Shown in pieces: positions 23,925 to 30,473 of a stretch of DNA of 64,000 nucleotides; positions within the stretch are counted from its first letter, which is position 1, and the number at the start of each line of letters is the position of its first letter. A model generated the notes under the pieces. It worked only from the letters and a program-made list of their open reading frames with translations. It was not told the DNA's origin and did no database searches. Origin of the DNA: a bacterium (lineage in GTDB: Bacteria > Chloroflexota > Dehalococcoidia > Tepidiformales > Tepidiformaceae); the NCBI GenBank assembly GCA_003577245.1, contig QEVS01000010.1, positions 35,825-99,824 on the forward strand, in the 5' to 3' direction. The position numbers were made by a program, and so were the translations under genes.

Positions 23925-24602
23925 GTGACTATGGACACGCTGAGCGCGCCGTCGCTGGATGTGCCCGCTGACGATTGCTGCGCCGCCAAGGAAGTCGAAC
24001 TTGCGGCGCTTTCGCGGCGAACCGTCCAACGTCGGGTCCTTGTGGCCGTCCTGCTGATAAACCTCGCGATGTTCGTGTTCGAATTGACGGCCGGGGTCCT
24101 CGCGAGGTCATCGGCGTTGATTGCAGATAGTGTCGACATGTTTGGTGACGCTTCTGTCTACGGATTGAGTCTCTACGCACTCGACCGCGGACTGCGTTGG
24201 CGGGCCGGCGCCGCTGTGGTCAAAGGCGGCATCATCCTCGCGTTCGCGGTATGGCTCGCGGTCGATATCGCCTTGAAGGTATCCACCGCTACGGAACCTT
24301 CGGCGCCCGCAATGGGAGTGGTGGGGGCCATCGCTCTGGCTGCGAACCTGGTTTGCTTCGGTCTACTCTGGTCGTTCCGCGAAGAGGACATCAACATGTC
24401 GAGCACCTGGGAGTGTTCGCGAAACGATGTGCTTGCCAACGGTGGCGTGCTCGTCGCGGCCGCCGGCGTCTGGCTGACGAGCTCGGGTTGGCCGGACCTT
24501 GCCGTCGCGGGGGTCATCGTGGCGCTGTTCTTGCGTTCCGCCATCAGGGTCCTTCGAAGCGCCGTGCCGCAGTTGACAAGCAGCGCGCACAGCCCCGCGT
24601 AG
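23925..24602 (+). CDS. Cation transporter, CDF membrane-domain protein
   Basis: 225 aa (GTG 23925; ATG 23931 is equally possible). N-terminal DDCCAAKEVE with vicinal Cys, then six TM segments. SALIADSVDMFGDASVYG (about 64-81) carries the D-x-x-x-D TM2 site and WECSRNDVLANGG (about 165-177) the TM5 site. The cytoplasmic domain of full CDF exporters is absent. This subgroup is often annotated as a cation or cobalt transporter and found beside MerR or ArsR genes. Its substrate is not deducible. Confidence 0.85.
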   Translation: MTMDTLSAPSLDVPADDCCAAKEVELAALSRRTVQRRVLVAVLLINLAMFVFELTAGVLARSSALIADSVDMFGDASVYGLSLYALDRGLRWRAGAAVVKGGIILAFAVWLAVDIALKVSTATEPSAPAMGVVGAIALAANLVCFGLLWSFREEDINMSSTWECSRNDVLANGGVLVAAAGVWLTSSGWPDLAVAGVIVALFLRSAIRVLRSAVPQLTSSAHSPA

Positions 24603-24651
24603 GCAAAGATTCGGCTCGCGGGCAGCGCCGGGGACTCGTGCGGCCAGGTCC

Positions 24652-25080
24652 CTAGGTTCCGGCCCTTGACGCGATGTCTTCGCGGATCGTCTTCAACGAG
24701 TCCTGGTCGAGCCCGATCTGGTGCTTCGCGATACCGCGATACGTCCAGCCACCCGGCGCCCTTTCGGAATTGAACTCTTCGTCGTTCATGCCGATGAAGG
24801 TCGCGATGAACCGCGCTCGCGCCTGGAGCCACTCGGCGCACAGCCGCTCCATGGGGGAAGCGGTCGAACGAGCCTCATAACGCGCTTCCAGGATCTGCCC
24901 GGCGTGGATCGTCTCGTGGTCGATGTCGTTGGTAACGAGAGCCCAGAGATCCTTGCCCTGTGCGCAGGTGTGCGAAGACGGCATCGGGATCTCGTCGATA
25001 GGGAGTGCGAGGAGCTGATCGATCACGTCACGGGTGGATTCGAGGAGCTGGGTGACCGTGTCGCGGACTGTTGCTGCCAT
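24652..25080 (-). CDS. DinB-like four-helix-bundle protein
   Basis: 142 aa. Helical protein with the DinB/DUF664 histidine pattern: NDIDHETIHAGQILEARYEA (about 51-70, H-x3-H) and AKHQIGLDQDSLK (about 117-129) giving a third His, a typical divalent-metal triad. Members include thiol-S-transferases (bacillithiol and mycothiol enzymes) and many uncharacterised proteins. It is 30 bases downstream of the end of the extended methyltransferase gene, so it closes the operon MFS - MBL/rhodanese - methyltransferase - DinB. Confidence 0.8.
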   Translation of the reverse strand: MAATVRDTVTQLLESTRDVIDQLLALPIDEIPMPSSHTCAQGKDLWALVTNDIDHETIHAGQILEARYEARSTASPMERLCAEWLQARARFIATFIGMNDEEFNSERAPGGWTYRGIAKHQIGLDQDSLKTIREDIASRAGT

Positions 25081-25110
25081 GGTTTGCCTCCGAGTGTTTG
25101 TCTGTCTGGT

Positions 25111-25899
25111 TCAAGCGACGGGCTTGCGGGCGAACACAGTCACTCCGCGTGTATCGAACTCCACAGCGTCCGACTCATGCCTGCTGCCCGAAAACACGTC
25201 TATCTCGTTCGACATGAGGATGTCGATGAACCCTGTGAGTTCCAGGATCTGCCTCCACTCTGCGTACAGCAGAGCACCCGCAATTCAGCCACTCCAGAGG
25301 TCGATGTCGTCTCGCGCATCTTGCGGCACCTCCCTGTGGACAAGGATGTCCCCCACCTGGATGCGCCCGCCGGGCTTCAGCACGCGGTACATCTCCCGGA
25401 AGACTGCCTGCTTGTCGGGGCAGAGGTTGATCACGCCGTTACTGATGACGACATCCGCCACGGCGTCCGCTGCCGGCAGGCTTTCAGCGAAGCCCTCACG
25501 GACATCGACGTTGGAGAGTCCCAGCGCCTCGGCCCCCGCGCGCGTCTTGGCGCGCATCTCGGCCGTCATGTCCACCGCCAGGATGCTCCCGTCGGGGCCC
25601 ACCTGGCGAGCGGCGATGAGGGTATCGAACCCGGCGCCGCAGCCGATGTCCGCGACGGTCTCTCCCTGTCGCAGGTCGCCGAAGAGGAACGGATTACCGG
25701 TCCCCGCGAACGATGCGACAGTCCCTTCGGGCAACGACGCAACAATGTCCTCTGGATACCCGAGCATCCGCGCCAACGGTGCCCCGGTGTGGAAGTGGAA
25801 CCCCAGCTCGGGGTTCATCGCCACATCCCGGTACTTCTCCGAGATCCTTGTTCGCAGTTCGGCGCGGTCCACTGCCGCTATCCCAATTGAAGTTGTCAC
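25111..25899 (-). CDS. ArsM-like SAM methyltransferase, probable selenoprotein (in-frame TGA at 25285-25287)
   Basis: From GTG 25899 (GGAGGAG upstream) 204 residues are read to a TGA: YPEDIVASLPEG, FAGTGNPF, SAM-binding VADIGCGAGFDTLIAARQVG (about 82-101), VISNGVINLCPDKQAVFREM and LKPGGRIQVGDIL. Relatives continue here with W-x-x-C-I-A-G-A-L. In the same frame after the TGA come IAGALLYAEWRQILELTGFI, DILMSNEIDVFSGSRHESDA, then RGVTVFARKPVA and a TGA stop at 25111, giving 262 residues, a normal family size. So TGA occupies the conserved Cys position. A SECIS-like hairpin follows at once (25256-25276). The canonical ArsM CGNP cysteine is Thr (TGNP), so Sec would be the key nucleophile. The alternative is a nonsense mutation; no Sec machinery lies in the window. 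Confidence 0.8.
25256..25287 (-). promoter_or_regulatory. Putative bacterial SECIS element downstream of in-frame TGA
   Basis: On the minus strand, TGA (25287-25285) is followed after 16 nt by a hairpin: arm CTCTGC (25274-25269), five-base loop TGTAC (25268-25264), arm GCAGAG (25263-25258). Two further G-T wobble pairs extend the stem to 8 bp. A short distance from UGA and a small apical loop with G in its first two positions and a GU step are the known traits of bacterial SECIS elements read by SelB. The hairpin lies inside the coding frame, as required in bacteria. Confidence 0.7.
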
Positions 25900-25920
25900 T
25901 TTCTCCTCCAGTTGCCAATT

Positions 25921-27279
25921 TCAGAGTTCGAGCCCAAACCCGGCCTCCTGCCAGGCGCCGAAGCCGCCATCGAAGTTCACCAGGTCAGTGAAGCCCAGCC
26001 GTTCCAGCAAAGAGAGCGCCGTCGCCGACCGTTCGCCATGCCCGCAATACGTCAGGACCGGCCGATCCGCGGGAATAGCAGCCGCACGGCTCTCAAGATC
26101 GCCGAGTGGGATGTGAACGGCGCCGGGAATGTGTCCCTCCTGGAACTCGTTGAGTTCTCGAACGTCCACCGCTACGGCGCCATCTCCGAGCAGCCGCCTG
26201 GCCCCTTTGGCATCGACCACCTCGGCGCGCGCAACTTCGAATCCCGCTTCGCTCCACGCCCGCATGCCCCCCGTAAGGATGCCCGCGAATCGCTCGTAAC
26301 CGACAAGCAGGCACTCTTCGACCACGCGGTCCAGCGGTTCGTCGCCGAGGACGAACAGCAATGGCGCGTCCTCCGGCACGAGCCAGCCGATCCACGTGGC
26401 GAACGAGTCGCGGAATGCGTTGCTCACGGCGCCGCGGATGTGTCCCGCCATGAATTCCGTCTGCGGCCGAACATCTATCACGGTCGCTCCCCGCCGGATG
26501 CGATCGAAGTCGCGGGGCGGGAGCGCCGGTGGCCCAGGAATCTGTGCGCGCAACTGCGGACCGCCCTGGTTCACGGTTCGCAGCCGGAAGAAATAGCGTG
26601 GCGCTGCGGGGAACGTCGTCGGGAACCACGAAACGAACTCGTCTTCGTCACGATGTTCGAGGAGCGAATTCGTCCGTCGCTCCAGCCCCAGCGTCGAAGT
26701 GCGCTCCTCACCGGAGCCGGTCGAGCAGAAGGATCCTCCGCCGTGGGTCGGGAGCAGGAGCGTTTCATCCGGCAGGCCGCTGAAGGCGGACGTGATCGTC
26801 CGGTACTGGGCCCGCGTCAGTCCGGTGGTCGCCTCCGGTGAAATGAGGTCGGTGCGTGCGGCCCCGCCGACGAGAAGCGACCCCCCACTGAAGAGCATGG
26901 GCGGGGACCCGGGCGAACGGAACACGTAGCTGCTGTGCTCGGGAGTGTGGCCCGGGCTGGCGATGACGGACACCGTGCCGAGCGCCGTGGGCACCGTGTC
27001 GCCGGCGCGGATGGCTCGGTGCGGGAAGCGGACTTCCGCCGCCGCCGGGACGAACAGTTCGGCGCCCGTCGCCGCTCGCAGCTCCAGGGCGCCGGAGATG
27101 AAGTCGGCATGGAGGTGGGTTTCGAAGGCGTGCGAGATGGCCCACCCTCGCGCCTGCGCAGCCTGGAGGTACCGTTGAACACTCCGGTCGGGGTCGATGA
27201 CGGCCGCGCGATCATCGCCGAGGCCAACGAGGTACGAGCTGTTGCCCAGCCCTTCGTGGACGAACGGGACCACACTCAT
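25921..27279 (-). CDS. MBL-fold hydrolase with two rhodanese domains (persulfide dioxygenase-like)
   Basis: 452 aa. N-terminal metallo-beta-lactamase domain (about 1-230) with THLHADFISG (HxHxDH-like) and SPGHTPEHSSYV, as in ETHE1-type persulfide dioxygenases. Rhodanese domain 1 (about 258-345: VIDVRPQTEFMAGHIRGA) has Leu/Gly in its active loop (FVLGDEP) and is presumably inactive. Domain 2 (about 360-450: AVDVRELNEFQEGHIPGAVH) has an active loop LTYCGHGERSAT with Cys. The protein likely oxidises glutathione- or low-molecular-thiol persulfide and transfers sulfane sulfur. Its ATG overlaps the MFS stop by 4 bases. Confidence 0.9.
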   Translation of the reverse strand: MSVVPFVHEGLGNSSYLVGLGDDRAAVIDPDRSVQRYLQAAQARGWAISHAFETHLHADFISGALELRAATGAELFVPAAAEVRFPHRAIRAGDTVPTALGTVSVIASPGHTPEHSSYVFRSPGSPPMLFSGGSLLVGGAARTDLISPEATTGLTRAQYRTITSAFSGLPDETLLLPTHGGGSFCSTGSGEERTSTLGLERRTNSLLEHRDEDEFVSWFPTTFPAAPRYFFRLRTVNQGGPQLRAQIPGPPALPPRDFDRIRRGATVIDVRPQTEFMAGHIRGAVSNAFRDSFATWIGWLVPEDAPLLFVLGDEPLDRVVEECLLVGYERFAGILTGGMRAWSEAGFEVARAEVVDAKGARRLLGDGAVAVDVRELNEFQEGHIPGAVHIPLGDLESRAAAIPADRPVLTYCGHGERSATALSLLERLGFTDLVNFDGGFGAWQEAGFGLEL

Positions 27280-28547
27280 CGGGACGCCTCCTGCGGGTTG
27301 CCTCGATGCATCATGAACGCTGCGGCGATGCCTGATGCAAGGGTGAGTGCGGCGACCGCCTGGATCGCGAACCCGAAGCCGAACAGGTCAGCGAGGATGC
27401 CGCCCAGCAGCGCCCCGGACATCGCCCCCGCGTCGCGCCAGAAGCGGTAGACCCCCATCGTGGTCGCGCGTTCGAATGGATGGACAACATCGCCGATAGC
27501 GGCGAGGAGCGTGGGATACACCATCGCCGTGCCCAGACCGAGGAGGGCGACGGCGAGCAGCCACGGGCCGTAGGTCTCGCTCCAGCCAACCAGCGAGATT
27601 GCCGCGCCCTGGAGGAACATCCCTGCGGTGATCATTGGCAGACGACCAACGGCGTCGCTCGCCCAGCCCGTGGCCATTTGGGCGGCGCCCCAGATTAGGG
27701 GGTAGACCGCCGCCAGGACCGCGACTCGCTCGAGGTCCAGACCCCGGCTCACGAAGAACAGCGGGAAGATCCCCCATGCCAGCCCGTCGTTGAGGTTGTT
27801 CACGAAACCCGCCTGGCTCGCGCCGACGAGGTACGGCCGGCGCCATGTTGCCTCCGCGAAGCTGCGCCTGAGCGACGCCCGGATGGGCGCCGAGGTCGGG
27901 TGGCGCGCGGACTCCGCCCTGACGAACGGAGCGGTATCGCGGACGAGCAACACGCTGAGCGCGAGGCCGATCGAAGCGAATGCAATTCCGAGGTAGAAGG
28001 GCTCGGGACGAATCCCGGGGGACTCCGCGATCACGCCAGCGAGGAACGCCGCGGCCGCCACTGCAAGATAGCCCGCAGCCTCGTTCAGTCCGAGCGCGAG
28101 GCCACGCCGCTCCCTTCCAACGAGGTCCACCTTCATGTTCACGGTCATTGACCAGGCGAGCCCCTGGTTCACACCGAGCAGGGCGTTCGCCGCGATGATC
28201 CAGCCCCAGGCCGGCGCGAAGATGATGACGAACGGCACCGGCAGGCCGAACAGCCAGCCAGCAATCAGCACCTGGCGGCGGGAGAACCGCTCGGAAAGAG
28301 TCCCCGCATAGAGATTTGAGAGCGCCTTCGCCAGCCCGAAGGTCGCGATGAACGAGACCGCCAACGTCTTGGACGCGATGCCGAACTCGCGCTCTGCGAG
28401 CAGCGGAAGCACAGACCGCTCCAACCCCACCATGCCGCCAACGAACGCGTTAACGGCGACGAGCAACGCAAATTGCCGCCAGTTCGCGCCGAGGCCCAGG
28501 CGGACGCTCGGGGGAGGTTCCAGGCTCGTGACGCCAACCGCGGCCAT
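27276..28547 (-). CDS. MFS transporter
   Basis: 423 aa, twelve hydrophobic segments in the usual 6+6 layout. MFS-type motifs: GTLSERFSRRQVLIAGW between TM2 and TM3 (D/ExxxRR-like loop) and the matching GWASDAVGRLPMIT between TM8 and TM9. The substrate is unknown; its operon partners (persulfide dioxygenase-like enzyme, selenoprotein-like methyltransferase, ArsR-rhodanese regulator divergent) suggest export or uptake of a sulfur or metalloid compound. First gene of the minus-strand operon, separated by a promoter region from the divergent regulator gene. Confidence 0.9.
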   Translation of the reverse strand: MAAVGVTSLEPPPSVRLGLGANWRQFALLVAVNAFVGGMVGLERSVLPLLAEREFGIASKTLAVSFIATFGLAKALSNLYAGTLSERFSRRQVLIAGWLFGLPVPFVIIFAPAWGWIIAANALLGVNQGLAWSMTVNMKVDLVGRERRGLALGLNEAAGYLAVAAAAFLAGVIAESPGIRPEPFYLGIAFASIGLALSVLLVRDTAPFVRAESARHPTSAPIRASLRRSFAEATWRRPYLVGASQAGFVNNLNDGLAWGIFPLFFVSRGLDLERVAVLAAVYPLIWGAAQMATGWASDAVGRLPMITAGMFLQGAAISLVGWSETYGPWLLAVALLGLGTAMVYPTLLAAIGDVVHPFERATTMGVYRFWRDAGAMSGALLGGILADLFGFGFAIQAVAALTLASGIAAAFMMHRGNPQEASR

Positions 28548-28601
28548 CGGACCGTCCTCGGAGGGGATGGAGGGAGCGTGGCGGGCTCAATTCATCTTGT
28601 C

Positions 28602-28621
28602 AATAGATAAGTTGAACTATT
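28602..28621. promoter_or_regulatory. Operator-like dyad between MFS operon and ArsR-rhodanese gene
   Basis: AATAG-N10-CTATT, perfect arms, in the 108-base divergent gap, in a locally AT-rich patch that stands out from its surroundings. It lies 35 bases before the ATG at 28656 and 55 bases before the MFS ATG. ArsR-family regulators (including persulfide sensors) bind AT-rich dyads of this form; probably the binding site of the regulator encoded next door. Confidence 0.65.
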
Positions 28622-28655
28622 TCACACACGCCCTGTTGTGCGGTACCGTTTGGGC

Positions 28656-29297
28656 ATGGCTCACCGTGACTTCAAGAAGCGCATCTATCCTGAGTTCGCG
28701 CGGATTGCGCAGGCGATGGCGAGTGACAAGCGGCTCGAACTCCTCGACCTCCTCGCGCAGGCGCCACGGCACGTAGAAGCCCTGGCCGAGGAGACGGGGA
28801 TGTCGGTAGCGAACGTATCTCAACACCTCCAGGTTCTGCGGGCCGCCCACCTGGTCGATGCGGATCGCGCGGGCAATCGGGTCGTCTACTGCCTCTGCGG
28901 TCCCGATGTGCTGAAACTCTGGCTTTCCCTCAGGGGCGTGGCGGAACGGCGCCTCCCGGAAATCCGGCAGATCACGGAGGCCTTTGCCGTGGAGGGCGCT
29001 GGCGAACCAATCTCCCGCGATCAATTGGCGGAAGATGTCGCAGCGAACAGGGCGGTGATCCTGGACGTCCGCCCGGCGATCGAGTACGAGGAAGGTCACA
29101 TCCCCGGCGCCATCTCGATTCCGCCGGAAGAACTTCCAGGGCGGCTCGAAGAGTTGCCGCGCGACCGCACGATCGTCGCCTACTGCCGCGGCCCGTACTG
29201 CTTGTTCGCAGACGAGGCAGTGGCACTCCTCCGCCAAAATGGATTCGAGGCATACCGGCTCGAAGGCGGCTGGCCCGAGTGGGCTGCTCCCCCGTAG
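28656..29297 (+). CDS. ArsR-family regulator fused to a rhodanese domain
   Basis: 213 aa from ATG 28656 (GTG 28638 also in frame). Residues about 1-95: ArsR winged helix (DKRLELLDLLAQAPRHVEAL, MSVANVSQHLQVLRAAHLV, then NRVVYCL). Residues about 115-210: rhodanese domain (VILDVRPAIEYEEGHIPGAI) with active loop AYCRGPYCLFAD, CxxxxC containing two cysteines. Such fusions probably sense reactive sulfur or a metalloid through the rhodanese cysteine and release DNA. Divergent to the MFS operon across the dyad at 28602-28621. It is the last intact gene of the island. Confidence 0.9.
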   Translation: MAHRDFKKRIYPEFARIAQAMASDKRLELLDLLAQAPRHVEALAEETGMSVANVSQHLQVLRAAHLVDADRAGNRVVYCLCGPDVLKLWLSLRGVAERRLPEIRQITEAFAVEGAGEPISRDQLAEDVAANRAVILDVRPAIEYEEGHIPGAISIPPEELPGRLEELPRDRTIVAYCRGPYCLFADEAVALLRQNGFEAYRLEGGWPEWAAPP

Positions 29298-29703
29298 GGG
29301 CCACCTCCCAGGCGCGCTTCCACGACTGGCCGAGATCTAGATGGCGAGTTTTAGGTCGGCAGTCGGGCGCCGGAGTACGGTGGAGGACGCCCGCGACTGA
29401 CCATTCCGAAACCAATGTGGCTCCGGCACCCGCCGACTCGGGTCCTGGCGGTGGTGCCGCCGATTACTTCGTCGTTCGGACGCGACGCTGGATGTGCGCT
29501 GACTCGGCTTTTGAAGCGTGAGCCGGCATCACTCCTCGGCCGATCATTTCGGGAGGGAGTGTCGGAAGGCTTGAACCACCCTCCAATCTCCGCGAATTTC
29601 CCAAACGACCGAAACTCAGACTTCGGTGAAACGAGGCTGTCCCGACCGCCGCTCTCAGGAGATTCAAAATGACCCTTAGCGAGACGAAAACCGGCCCGCA
29701 TCC
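29298..29703. other. Non-coding tail of the island
   Basis: About 400 bases between the ArsR-rhodanese gene and the attachment site. Short frames exist on both strands, none with recognisable content or a good ribosome-binding site. It probably corresponds to the attP-side terminal segment of the element. Confidence 0.5.
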
Positions 29704-29745
29704 TTCGGATCAGAAGGTTGGGAGTTCGAGTCTCTCCGGAGGTAC
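29704..29745 (+). repeat. attR: 3' half of tRNA-Arg(TCG)
   Basis: Starts at the anticodon loop CTTCGGA (29704-29710), then anticodon-stem strand TCAGA, variable loop AGGTT, T stem-loop GGGAG-TTCGAGT-CTCTC (29721-29737), acceptor strand CGGAGGT and discriminator A (29745). The bases before 29704 do not pair with TCAGA and no D arm exists, so this is not a full tRNA. A tRNA 3' half beginning at the anticodon loop is the classical residue of tyrosine-recombinase integration. The 5' half should lie at the other end of the element. Confidence 0.8.
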
Positions 29746-29919
29746 CTATACCTTTTCGGAACCATCCGCCTTCGGAGCGACAGAGGTCTGGCCAACGGCT
29801 GGTTCGAGTTTTGGTGCCGCTCCGATGAGCCATGGCCACAGCATTGGTCAGGTTGTGCAGCCCGCGCCGGAGTGACGGCCAACTCCGCTGGCACGGTTGC
29901 TTTCCCAGGAGCCTGGGCC

Positions 29920-30192
29920 TCAAAGGCTCTTAGGGGTGATGATCGCCGTGAGGCCGGAGTCCCTGTACATCCGCTGAATGAACTCCGCACACTCGTCGCA
30001 GAGGAGCGTATCACCGCCATCGTATCCCCGGAAAATCCATTTCGTGGGGTTGCCGCGTGCACCGTACAGGCAGCCCGGACCGGCGCAGATCGTCCTGGTT
30101 GCTGCCTCCCTGCGGCGTTGCGTGCGACGCCATGCCGCAGCGTTGGTCGGCAATTTGTCGGCAGAACCGTGGTCGGAGCCCTGTCTTGACAC
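29920..30192 (-). CDS. Possible small zinc-finger-like protein
   Basis: 90 aa from GTG 30192. The C-terminal half reads like a real protein: TICAGPGCLYG, then FRGYDGGDTLLCDECAEFIQ, giving two Cys pairs spaced like a small zinc ribbon, similar in look to ClpX-type C4 fingers. The N-terminal 30 residues look like chance translation. It lies between the attR and tRNA-Lys. No ribosome-binding site is evident, so coding status is uncertain; it could be a fragment of a longer gene. Confidence 0.35.
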   Translation of the reverse strand: MSRQGSDHGSADKLPTNAAAWRRTQRRREAATRTICAGPGCLYGARGNPTKWIFRGYDGGDTLLCDECAEFIQRMYRDSGLTAIITPKSL

Positions 30193-30221
30193 TTCTTATC
30201 GTCAACTTGAGATTCGAATTT

Positions 30222-30296
30222 TGGTAGGCCCGGAGAGATTCGAACTCTCGACCAATGGATTAAAAGTCCACTGCTCTACCGCTGAGCTACGGGCCC
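30222..30296 (-). tRNA. tRNA-Lys (anticodon TTT)
   Basis: Cloverleaf on the minus strand: acceptor GGGCCCG (30296-30290) pairs with CGGGCCT (one terminal G-T); D arm GCTC-AGCGGTA-GAGC; anticodon stem GTGGA/TCCAT with loop CTTTTAA; T stem-loop GAGAG-TTCGAAT-CTCTC; discriminator A and encoded CCA (30224-30222). It marks the start of ordinary chromosome to the right of the island. Confidence 0.95.
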
Positions 30297-30473
30297 ACCG
30301 CTATTATCCGTCCTGCCGTGCCCTCGAACGAGCAAGCGTCGCCACCGGCAACCTCCCTCCGTGTGCTAGACTCCCCATGCCGGGCGACTGGCGCAACGCG
30401 GAGCACCGCGAGGAAGCCCGGCCCTGTCGACGGTCGCGCGCCTGGGCCAACACCACATTCGTGAGGTTCGTCC

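Larger units (their letters stand above)
1..29745. mobile_element. Heavy-metal genomic island integrated at a tRNA-Arg gene (left end outside window)
   Basis: The left edge carries a tyrosine recombinase and the right limit is a 3' half of tRNA-Arg(TCG) at 29704-29745, the usual product of integration into a tRNA gene. Everything between is accessory: copper and other metal transport, disulfide chemistry, sulfur handling and their regulators. Housekeeping genes (tRNA-Lys, purH) begin right after. The intact tRNA-Arg and the other attachment site should lie to the left of the window. No conjugation, replication or transposase genes are visible, so this is either a simple integrative island or the cargo end of a larger element. 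The boundary is inferred, not proven. Confidence 0.7.

Noticed and set aside
29697..29747. Complete tRNA-Arg gene
   Set aside because: D arm, acceptor 5' strand and 5' anticodon strand are absent; only the 3' half is present.
29351..29923. 190-residue frame containing GETRTPNLLIRR and a similar one with RDSNSQPSDPK
   Set aside because: These peptides are typical translations of the reverse strand of a tRNA-Arg sequence, not proteins; they led to the attR call instead.
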